DNA from: Eubacteriales Family XIII. Incertae Sedis bacterium
GTDB taxonomy: Bacteria; Bacillota; Clostridia; Peptostreptococcales; Anaerovoracaceae
DNA length: 35,995 nucleotides
Assembly: GCA_031277015.1 (NCBI GenBank)
Contig: JAISLZ010000016.1
Span: 1-35,995, forward strand
Direction of reading: 5' to 3'
In this document: piece after piece, positions 7,415 through 15,241 of the stretch
How the letters are laid out: every line of letters begins with the position of its first letter
Position numbering within the stretch: the stretch's first letter is position 1
Translations under genes and position numbers: made by a program
Notes under the pieces: model-generated
Databases searched by the model: none
What the model was told of the DNA's origin: nothing
The model's input: only the letters and a program-made list of their open reading frames with translations

Positions 7415-10162
7415 ATGACAGAGGAACGCAACATACCCACCATCACATCCCCGGCGTCGGCGGCGCGGTCAGGCTCCGCCCTCATCTGGGCGACCATGGT
7501 CTCCATAGTCCTTCTCATACTCATAGGCATCATGGCGACCGTAGTACAGTCGTCCTTTCATGGCCAGAAAGCCTCGCAGATCAAGACGCAGGCCTACTAT
7601 ACCGCCGTGTCAGTGAACGAGCGCATAGCGGGCTGGCTGAACGGCACCGTCTCCGGTAGCGGCATCGCCACCGATCAGGAAAAGTTCATCGCAAAGCTCA
7701 ATACCGGTACCCAGATAGCGACCTACAGCGAGGCGGACCTCGACAAAGACGGCAAGATGGGCAGCGCAGTAGCTGAGGTGAGCCTCAACACCGGCGCCGC
7801 CATAGACGCAGGCAAGATCATCACGATCAAAGTCACCGGTAAGTTCGCGGGCGACGAGGAGACCGTCGTCAGCACCCTCCGCCGCAGTACGAGCGTGGAC
7901 TACACCTATCAGAACACGAGCTTTAAAAACGCCCCCGGCGACCCCTTCGATATCGCCGAGTACGAGGCCACGGAGAAGTCTCTCAACGAACGCAAGCGTG
8001 ATACTGACCCCGTCGTCGTAGGCGATGAGGACCCGAATTTATCGCCGGTAACTAGCCTCGCCGCCTTCAATAGCAACAAAAATGACAAGGACAAGGTGAA
8101 TGACAAGATCAAGTCCAACGATAAAGACAAAGAGCTGACATTCAGGAATTTCTATCCCGCTAATTATGAAAGTGATAAAAGCACCGCCAGCGCCGTGCTC
8201 GGCACCGCGCACTATCCGACCGGCGGCGCGATAGGAAGTGAAGAAGGCGATGTGAGGCAGTTCGTGACGCCGGCCAACGGTCGCTGGATGCTGAATCCGC
8301 TGCTGACGGGTGGAATATGGACTAATAAGCATACAAATACAAATAATGCGAATAACAACACCCGCATCACCATGCTCTCCATGGGAAAGTTCGAGGGTAA
8401 GGCGCTGGAGCTAAGGCTCGGCGGTACGAGCGGTACTGCAAGTAGTAATCAACCTGCCAACGACCCCACATACTACAACGCCCTCATGGGTTTTGACTTC
8501 ACGGATTACGCGAGCAAGAGCGCGTTGACAAACCCCTACGTCCGGTACTACGCGAACAATATATCGAGCGCAGGGATTCAAGGGTGGTATCCCCAGGCCT
8601 GGAAATCCATGACGATATATACGCAGAACTTATCGGGCAGTGCGGTGAAAGACGTCAATGCCGGTCTTGATGCCCGCCTCGTATTCGGCCCGTACGGCCA
8701 CAAATATCAGGATACGGATGGTAACTACATCGACTATGCGAACAAGGGCAGATATATAGCCAATTCGTTGTACGGTACTAAAGCGGGGATTTATAATAAT
8801 GCGTTTGGGAATAATAATAGTTTAGGTATTGATGGATCGCAGAAGGGCATGCCGTTTATCCCCTCATACTACGGCAACGACTTCGGCCTGTATCTGCTCG
8901 ACAACGCGGGTACGAAGTCGGCTATTCAGAAGGATCCCGCTTATCAGGGCAACCAGGCGTGGATCACGCAGGGCGTGAATATCCTCGGCACGGACAAGAA
9001 GCACTCGGTGCTGTATTCGTACAGGGGTCTGGAGATAGGCGGCGGACTGCTGAGGACAAGTACGACGTCAAGCATCACGACCAGGGGTGTGAACAGCGAC
9101 GTGCGGGGCATGTTCAGCGCTCTTGGTGAGCCAAACTACTTCGACGTCACGACCAGGTACAGCCAGCTCGTCTACAACACGGACATCGTGCTGCGCGCGC
9201 CTGAGGGTACCTCCAGATCGAGCATCATCCACGACGCCACACAGCCCACCGAGGCGCCCACATCGAAGGGGGCCTTTAAGGATGCGAACGTGAAGTTCTC
9301 GCCGACCGTGAAGATCATCGGCGGGCATATCTACGTGGGCGATGGCCACACCCTCAAGATCGAGGGCGCCAGGAAAGCCAAGGAGACCCTGAAGGTCTCG
9401 CCGGCGTCCATCACCGTGGCCTCAGGCGGAGCCCTGGGCATCGAGCCAAGTGTGCATTTCAACGTCGATACGGACATCTTCGTGAGCGGCGACCTCGTCA
9501 TCGAGCCCGGCGCCAGGGTGAAGGGCAATATCATAGTTCAGAATGGCGGCAAGGTGAGGATGAAGTCCGCGACGTCGACAAGCATAGGCGTCAAGTATGT
9601 GGGCGACATATACATCGAGGACGGCGGCGAGCTGACGGTGGGTACGGGCGCGGCCATCACGGCCGCCGGCATCTACGTGAGCGGTGGTGTGAGTGGTAAG
9701 ACCAGCGGCGGCGCGCTTATCATCGAAGGTGAGCCGGGTGAAACCCGTCCGGCGACGATCACGGGTGACGTGTTCTGCGCCGGCATCCTCGACATCAGAG
9801 GCGATTTCAATCTTAACTACTATCCATTGAATCTGGGCGCCAAGAATCCCGGCGACAATCCGGACACGGTGGGAATAGACGAAAGCTATGCATCAACTGG
9901 CGCTATCAAATACCCCTATCACGGCATATTCCTCTACCACAGCCCCGTATTCGGCACGGGCAAGCTGAAGATAGATAAAGGCACCCAGATAAAGGGCAAT
10001 TCCGGCAGAATACACGCCTTCGCGGGCTACATGGACATAACGTATGATCCCAGTGATAAGGGTAAGATATTCTGCGATGACCGCGATGAAAGCAACGCCT
10101 GTAAGCATTGGAATACCAAGCTATTGGTGTGGCAGAAGCAAGGAGATATACACAGTGAATAA
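7415..10162 (+). CDS. Large PilX-like protein with repetitive beta-rich domain
   Basis: N-terminal SGSALIWATMVSIVLLILIGIMATVVQSSFHGQKASQIKTQAYYTAVSVNERI resembles PilX/minor-pilin N-termini; residues about 640-880 show repeated G-rich beta strands (IYVGDGHTLKIEGA, IFVSGDLVIEPGARVKGNIIVQNGGKVRM, IYIEDGGELTVGTGAAI). Confidence 0.65.
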   Translation: MTEERNIPTITSPASAARSGSALIWATMVSIVLLILIGIMATVVQSSFHGQKASQIKTQAYYTAVSVNERIAGWLNGTVSGSGIATDQEKFIAKLNTGTQIATYSEADLDKDGKMGSAVAEVSLNTGAAIDAGKIITIKVTGKFAGDEETVVSTLRRSTSVDYTYQNTSFKNAPGDPFDIAEYEATEKSLNERKRDTDPVVVGDEDPNLSPVTSLAAFNSNKNDKDKVNDKIKSNDKDKELTFRNFYPANYESDKSTASAVLGTAHYPTGGAIGSEEGDVRQFVTPANGRWMLNPLLTGGIWTNKHTNTNNANNNTRITMLSMGKFEGKALELRLGGTSGTASSNQPANDPTYYNALMGFDFTDYASKSALTNPYVRYYANNISSAGIQGWYPQAWKSMTIYTQNLSGSAVKDVNAGLDARLVFGPYGHKYQDTDGNYIDYANKGRYIANSLYGTKAGIYNNAFGNNNSLGIDGSQKGMPFIPSYYGNDFGLYLLDNAGTKSAIQKDPAYQGNQAWITQGVNILGTDKKHSVLYSYRGLEIGGGLLRTSTTSSITTRGVNSDVRGMFSALGEPNYFDVTTRYSQLVYNTDIVLRAPEGTSRSSIIHDATQPTEAPTSKGAFKDANVKFSPTVKIIGGHIYVGDGHTLKIEGARKAKETLKVSPASITVASGGALGIEPSVHFNVDTDIFVSGDLVIEPGARVKGNIIVQNGGKVRMKSATSTSIGVKYVGDIYIEDGGELTVGTGAAITAAGIYVSGGVSGKTSGGALIIEGEPGETRPATITGDVFCAGILDIRGDFNLNYYPLNLGAKNPGDNPDTVGIDESYASTGAIKYPYHGIFLYHSPVFGTGKLKIDKGTQIKGNSGRIHAFAGYMDITYDPSDKGKIFCDDRDESNACKHWNTKLLVWQKQGDIHSE

Positions 10163-11636
10163 TCAGTTCCCGGCCTCCACCCGCCGCGACGGCTTCACGC
10201 TCGTCGAACTCATCGTGACCCTACTCATCGTAGGCACGGTCATCGGTATGTCCGTCACCTTCCTGACGACGGGCTCCAACTTCCTGACCCGCACGGAGAC
10301 GAACGCCGCCGACAAGGCCCTCGCCGAGAGGTCGGTCGACTTCATCAGGGACAGGCTCCTCTACGCGAGCCAGATAGAGGTAGTAAAGTCCACCACACTC
10401 CCGGCCATCAGGAAGGATCAGGAGGTGATATTCATCGGCGACGTCTCAGGCGGTGCCATAGAGCTCACTCACACGGGCCGCCTCTACTACCAGCGCCATG
10501 ACACCACCTCACCCATGGCCCTCGGCTCGGGTGTGTACAAGGGCAACGCCCTCGCGCTCTCGTACAAAGCCACGGTCGGGCCCGGTAAAGGCTCATCGGC
10601 GAAGTCCGCTTCCTTCGATGTAGAGACCAGGGTCGTCAGGGACGGCAAGCAGACCCAGGCCGCGAGGCAGACCTTCGATCTGCCCAACATCGATCCGTAC
10701 GGCGAGCCCACGGAGTCCATGGAGGACGCCATCGCCTCATGGGGCAAAGACGGCCCAGGCGAGACATTCTATCTGATCATCACCCCGTCCACGGACGGCT
10801 ATGTGCAGGACGGCCTCGTCATGCATCTCGACGCGATCGAGAACTCGACCAAGGGCGTCGGCGCGAGCCACAACCCCGACACAAGTATCTGGAGCGACCT
10901 CTCCGGCCACGGCAATGACGTGCGCCTGATGACTACCGACGCCGGCTTCAAGCTTGATCCCAAACCTTCGGATCGCGTCCGCTCACGCTCCATCTACTTC
11001 GATGGAAAGTACGACTACGCGACGACCAGCCCCGCCGCCTTGGATCTGTCGTCCTATAGCGCGGTCACGGTGGAGGTGTGCTTCAAGAACCAAGGCACAG
11101 ATAAGATTGGATTTCTCTTTGAGTATTCCGAAAACTGGAACCAATATAATTCAGGTTTTGGGGTTCTTTTGAACTCAACGGGTGGAGCCGTCTATGTCGC
11201 GAGAGGCACTATACACACAAATTTAGAAAATCCCGATCGCACGAGCAATAGCGCCGTGAATTATAGTTATGGCAATCAGGATCACTCATTCACCACCCAT
11301 ACGAACTATTTCAACGTATCAAGTGGTGGTGTTGCGTCGCGTCTTATTTGGATAGACGGAGCGCGCGTGGGCTTTATTCTGAATGGAACTACAAGTACCT
11401 CAACTACAACTCCAAACGCATTTGGTACCGCTGCCGGTTCATTTGTAGCACAGCCGTTCTATCTAGCAAATAGAAGCGGATTTATTGAGCACGGCTATTA
11501 TAATACTTCTGATCAGAAGTATTATAATACTGCGTTCAACGGCGAGATAGCCTCCGTGCGCATCTATGGCCGCAAGCTCACAGACGACGAGATCAGGCAG
11601 AACGCCGAGATGGATCGCCGCCGCTTCGGCGACTAG
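10155..11636 (+). CDS. Type IV prepilin-like protein with LamG/concanavalin-like domain
   Basis: GTG 10155 (overlaps upstream stop); class III signal RRDG|FTLVELIVTLLIVGTVI; C-terminus DGLVMHLDA...WSDLSGHGND...IYFDGKYDYA...FNGEIASVRIYGRKLTDDEIRQN is typical of LamG_3. Confidence 0.82.
   Translation: MNNQFPASTRRDGFTLVELIVTLLIVGTVIGMSVTFLTTGSNFLTRTETNAADKALAERSVDFIRDRLLYASQIEVVKSTTLPAIRKDQEVIFIGDVSGGAIELTHTGRLYYQRHDTTSPMALGSGVYKGNALALSYKATVGPGKGSSAKSASFDVETRVVRDGKQTQAARQTFDLPNIDPYGEPTESMEDAIASWGKDGPGETFYLIITPSTDGYVQDGLVMHLDAIENSTKGVGASHNPDTSIWSDLSGHGNDVRLMTTDAGFKLDPKPSDRVRSRSIYFDGKYDYATTSPAALDLSSYSAVTVEVCFKNQGTDKIGFLFEYSENWNQYNSGFGVLLNSTGGAVYVARGTIHTNLENPDRTSNSAVNYSYGNQDHSFTTHTNYFNVSSGGVASRLIWIDGARVGFILNGTTSTSTTTPNAFGTAAGSFVAQPFYLANRSGFIEHGYYNTSDQKYYNTAFNGEIASVRIYGRKLTDDEIRQNAEMDRRRFGD
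11496..11529. repeat. Perfect 34-bp palindrome inside the LamG-pilin gene
   Basis: TATTATAATACTTCTGA|TCAGAAGTATTATAATA; both 17-nt arms are exact reverse complements. Confidence 0.95.
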
Positions 11637-11671
11637 CCGGGGCATACCGTCACTTCGTTTAGTCGATACCT

Positions 11672-11697
11672 ATTCCCCTCTCCAGAGGGGAATTTTC
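11672..11697. terminator. Probable bidirectional intrinsic terminator between convergent genes
   Basis: ATTCCCCTCTCCAGAGGGGAAT: 10-bp perfect arms followed by TTTT, between the ends of the LamG pilin and icd. Confidence 0.7.
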
Positions 11698-11735
11698 ATG
11701 TAGGAGATACATTCGTATATGATTCGTATACGCGT

Positions 11736-12950
11736 TTACGCCAGGGCGCGCAGTCGCTCCGCTACCGCGCGCAGGAAGGCCTCCGTCCCCACCTGCCTCT
11801 TGCTGTCCGCACGCGATAGCGCGTAGAGGTCGCCGGTCATGATGCCGTCCTCTATGGTCCTGACGCACGCGGCCTCGAGTAGCGCGCCAAAGCCCGCCAG
11901 TCGCTCCAGGCCGTCGAGCTCGCCGCGTTTTCTGAGGGCGCCGGCCCATGCGTAGATGGTCGCGACGGAGTTTGTGGATGTGGGCTCGCCGTTCATGTGT
12001 TTGGTGTAGTGTTTCTGGACGGTGCCGTGCGCGGCCTCGTACTCGTACACGCCGTCCGGGCTGACGAGTACGGAGGACATCATGGCGAGGCTGCCGTAGG
12101 CCGTCGCGACCATGTCGCTCATGACGTCGCCGTCGTAGTTCTTGCAGGCCCAGATGAAGCCGCCCTCCGAGCGTATGACGCGCGCTACGATGTCGTCGAT
12201 GAGGGTATAGAAGTATTCGATGCCCAGCTCCGCAAACTTCTCCGCGTACTCAGCGTCCCATATCTCCCGGAATATGTCGCGGAACTTGCGGTCATAGGTC
12301 TTGGATATGGTATCTTTCGCGCCGAACCAGAGGTCCTGGCGCGTGTCCACGGCGTAAGCCATGCACGAGCGTGCAAAGGCGGCGATGCTGTCATCGGTGT
12401 TGTGCACGCCCTGCACGATGCCGGCTGTGCCGTCAAAGCTGTGGATGGGGGCGCGCGACTCGGCGCCGTCCTTTGTCCTCACGACGATCTCGGCCGTCGA
12501 TCCCTCCGGCGCGATGGTCTCGGTGTTCCTGTATATGTCACCGTAGGCGTGGCGGGCGATGGTGATGGGCTTTCGCCATGTCGGGATGTAGGGGACTATG
12601 CCCTTTGCGAGGATGGGCGCGCGGAAGACCGTGCCGCCTATGATGGCGCGTATCGTGCCGTTGGGGCTACGGTACATCTCCGAGAGCCCGTATTCCTCGC
12701 GTCGTTCTTCGTTCGGCGTGATGGTCGCACACTTGACGCCGACGCCGAGCTTCCTGACCGCTTCGGCGGCCTCTGTAGTGACGGCGTCCCTCGTGCGCTC
12801 GCGTTCCGGCAGGCCGAGGTCGTAATACTCGGTGCGCAGCTCCACGAACGGCTCCACGAGCAGCTCCTTGACCTTGGTCCATATGACCCTCGTCATCTCG
12901 TCGCCGTCCATCTCCACGAGCGGCGTTTGCATCCTTATCCTGTCAGTCAT
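11736..12950 (-). CDS. icd: NADP-dependent isocitrate dehydrogenase (eukaryote-like subfamily)
   Basis: TPLVEMDGDEMTRVIW, CATITPNEERREEYGLSEMYRSPNGTIRAIIGGTVFRAPI, YEYEAAHGTVQKHYTKHMNGEPTSTNSVATIYAW. Confidence 0.95.
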   Translation of the reverse strand: MTDRIRMQTPLVEMDGDEMTRVIWTKVKELLVEPFVELRTEYYDLGLPERERTRDAVTTEAAEAVRKLGVGVKCATITPNEERREEYGLSEMYRSPNGTIRAIIGGTVFRAPILAKGIVPYIPTWRKPITIARHAYGDIYRNTETIAPEGSTAEIVVRTKDGAESRAPIHSFDGTAGIVQGVHNTDDSIAAFARSCMAYAVDTRQDLWFGAKDTISKTYDRKFRDIFREIWDAEYAEKFAELGIEYFYTLIDDIVARVIRSEGGFIWACKNYDGDVMSDMVATAYGSLAMMSSVLVSPDGVYEYEAAHGTVQKHYTKHMNGEPTSTNSVATIYAWAGALRKRGELDGLERLAGFGALLEAACVRTIEDGIMTGDLYALSRADSKRQVGTEAFLRAVAERLRALA

Positions 12951-13021
12951 TCTATTTATTTCCTCTCATGTCACGGCCACCTGTTTTCTTTAACCGGCTG
13001 CCCAATATTATACACCACATA

Positions 13022-13053
13022 TTAAGGCGAAGTTAAGGCTTTGGGTGTACAAT
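13022..13053 (+). promoter_or_regulatory. Putative response-regulator box and -10 upstream of the OmpR-family regulator
   Basis: TTAAGGC-GAAG-TTAAGGC direct repeat (13022-13039, 11-bp period) followed by TACAAT (13048-13053). Confidence 0.5.
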
Positions 13054-13059
13054 AATGAT

Positions 13060-13755
13060 ATGAAAGTATTGCTCGTGGAAGACGAACGCTATCTGGCCGA
13101 GGCTGTGACGCGTATCCTCGAAAAGAACCATTTCGATACGGACCTCGCCATTGACGGCGAGGAGGGCTTCATCGCGGCTCGGAGCGGTATCTACGACATC
13201 ATACTGCTCGACATCATGTTGCCGCGCAGGGACGGGCTGGCCGTGCTGAGGGAGCTGCGCGCGGAAGGCGTCGCTACGCCCGTCATCATGTTGACGGCGC
13301 TCGGGGAGACGGACGATCTCGTGAAGGGCCTCGATTGCGGTGCGGACGATTATCTGCCCAAGCCGTTCCGGACGGAGGAGCTGATGGCGCGTATGCGCGC
13401 CGTGCTTCGGCGTCGGGGGGAGCTGCTCACGGACGGTGTGCTGTCGTTCGGGGACATAGAGTACGATCCGAACACTCTCATTCTCTCGCGTGGGGCGAGG
13501 TCGTTCAATCTCACGAAGAAGGAGGGCAACCTGCTCGAATACCTGATGATGAACCGGGGGCAGGCGCTCTCGCCGGACGCGATCATCGAGAAGGTGTGGG
13601 GCTGGGACAGTGAGGCCGAGGACAATCACGTCCAGGTCTACATCTCGTTCCTTCGCAAGAAGCTCGCGGGCCTCGGGGCGGATAGCTATATCAAGACTAT
13701 ACGCGGCGTCGGATACGTGCTGGTGGATGGCCATGCTCAAGAGACTGAGGAATAA
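13060..13755 (+). CDS. OmpR/PhoB-family response regulator
   Basis: MKVLLVEDERYLAEAV...DIILLDIMLPRRDGLAVL...KPF; C-terminal winged helix VYISFLRKKL..IKTIRGVGYVL. Confidence 0.93.
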   Translation: MKVLLVEDERYLAEAVTRILEKNHFDTDLAIDGEEGFIAARSGIYDIILLDIMLPRRDGLAVLRELRAEGVATPVIMLTALGETDDLVKGLDCGADDYLPKPFRTEELMARMRAVLRRRGELLTDGVLSFGDIEYDPNTLILSRGARSFNLTKKEGNLLEYLMMNRGQALSPDAIIEKVWGWDSEAEDNHVQVYISFLRKKLAGLGADSYIKTIRGVGYVLVDGHAQETEE

Positions 13756-15076
13756 GCTCCTTCTGTTCAACATGATATCGCTGGGGGTAGTCGTCATCGC
13801 GTCCTTTGCGGTGATATTCTTCATCCAATATTCGCATATGCGGGGTGTGGACGAGGAGAGGATCGCGGCCATCCCTACGGACGTGATCACGAACGCCCTG
13901 CTCGCGGAGCGCGTGGATGTGCCGGGTGCCGGCGGCTCCGAGGGAGTCCGGGGCTCCGGGAGCGGTAAGCCCTTCATAGATAGCGAGGGTCCGAACCTGC
14001 CCATCGACTATTCCAAGTTCTTCGTGATAAACGTGTCCCAGGACGGCATGCTGTCGATATTCTCCAGGATCGAGATGAAGGAGAAGGAATATTTCAAAGC
14101 CGCCAATGAGGTGGCGAAGAATGGCGGCATACCCATGGGTGAGATCAAGCTCGCCGGCTCGCGTTGGCTCTATTCCTACATTGTGGACGACAAGGTCGCG
14201 GCCAGCGGGGTGTCCGTGACGGGGGAGCCGTTTGCCGTGGGTGCGAGCATGGTCTTCCTGAACATCGACGACACGGACAGGGCTATGGCGCGTCTTTTGG
14301 TCAGCATGGTGATCATAGGCGGCTGCGTGATAGCGGGCCTCTTTCTCATCTCCCTAGTATTCAGCGCGAGGGCCCTGAGGCCAGCGGAGGAGAGCCTCGT
14401 CAGACAAAAGCAGTTCGTCGCGGACGCGTCGCACGAGCTGAAGACGCCTCTGGCCATCATAGACGCAAACGCCGAGGCCGCGCTCGCGGGGGATATATCT
14501 TCAGGCGCGAGGATGTGGCTGGAGCGCATAGGCGAGGAATCCGGGCGCATGCGCTCCCTCATCGACGAGCTGCTGTTCCTCGCGCGCTCGGACGACACGA
14601 CCGGCGCAGCCATGGAGAAGCTGCCCGTCGATCTTTCAAAGGAGGCGGAGAGCGAGATCGGCCGCATAGAGGCTGTGCTGTTCGAGAAGGGTATAGAGCT
14701 CGAGTTCAAATCGCCGGCGGGCGGCGTCACTGTGAACGCTGATCCGGCGCGCGTCAGGCAGATACTGCTCATCTTGCTGGACAACGCGATGAAGTATACG
14801 GACGAGGGCGGCAAGGTCACGGTGGAGACGGGCCGCGCAAAGAAGTACGGGTATGTGAGGGTGACGAACACGGGCGCGGGGATACCCCCTGACGACCTGC
14901 CTCGCGTCTTCGACCGCTTCTATCGCGCTGAGAAGTCGAGGAACTCCGGGAGCGGCGGCTACGGCCTCGGCCTGTCCATAGCGCGGGCGATAGCGGAACG
15001 CTCAGGAGGCACCGTCACGGCATCCTCGTCGGGCGGCCTGACCACATTCACTCTCGAGCTTCCTCACATTTTATAA
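13727..15076 (+). CDS. Sensor histidine kinase
   Basis: Two TM helices, H-box FVADASHELKTPLAII, N-box LLDNAMKYT, GYGLGLSIARAIAERSGG; overlaps the response regulator gene. Confidence 0.92.
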   Translation: MAMLKRLRNKLLLFNMISLGVVVIASFAVIFFIQYSHMRGVDEERIAAIPTDVITNALLAERVDVPGAGGSEGVRGSGSGKPFIDSEGPNLPIDYSKFFVINVSQDGMLSIFSRIEMKEKEYFKAANEVAKNGGIPMGEIKLAGSRWLYSYIVDDKVAASGVSVTGEPFAVGASMVFLNIDDTDRAMARLLVSMVIIGGCVIAGLFLISLVFSARALRPAEESLVRQKQFVADASHELKTPLAIIDANAEAALAGDISSGARMWLERIGEESGRMRSLIDELLFLARSDDTTGAAMEKLPVDLSKEAESEIGRIEAVLFEKGIELEFKSPAGGVTVNADPARVRQILLILLDNAMKYTDEGGKVTVETGRAKKYGYVRVTNTGAGIPPDDLPRVFDRFYRAEKSRNSGSGGYGLGLSIARAIAERSGGTVTASSSGGLTTFTLELPHIL

Positions 15077-15135
15077 AAATTCTTAAAATCATTTATTAAT
15101 TACGAAAAGTTTTTCGCACTTATTCCCCGTATCGG

Positions 15136-15190
15136 TTGTTTTCTTCAGCGCGATTTGGTATGATGAACATGAATCGAATACCAAATTCGC
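15136..15190 (+). promoter_or_regulatory. Putative promoter of the pur operon overlapped by an inverted repeat
   Basis: TTGTTT (15136-15141), 17 nt, TATGAT (15159-15164); inverted repeat GCGATTTGGTAT (15150-15161) / ATACCAAATTCGC (15178-15190). Confidence 0.5.
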
Positions 15191-15241
15191 AATTTTCAGA
15201 AAAATCAATCAAGTCAAAGAGATTGAGGTAGCTATATTCAT

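Noticed and set aside
8300-8840. Diversity-generating retroelement variable repeat (Asn-rich tracts)
   Set aside because: No template repeat or reverse transcriptase seen in the window, and tracts are not at a C-terminal lectin fold.
11997-13025. 342-aa ORF on the + strand opposite icd
   Set aside because: Antisense to a strongly recognisable icd; composition (V/A/H/R/D-rich) is typical of shadow ORFs in GC-rich DNA.
13033-14004. 323-aa minus-strand ORF opposite the response regulator/kinase genes
   Set aside because: Antisense to well-conserved two-component genes; low-complexity R/H/P composition.
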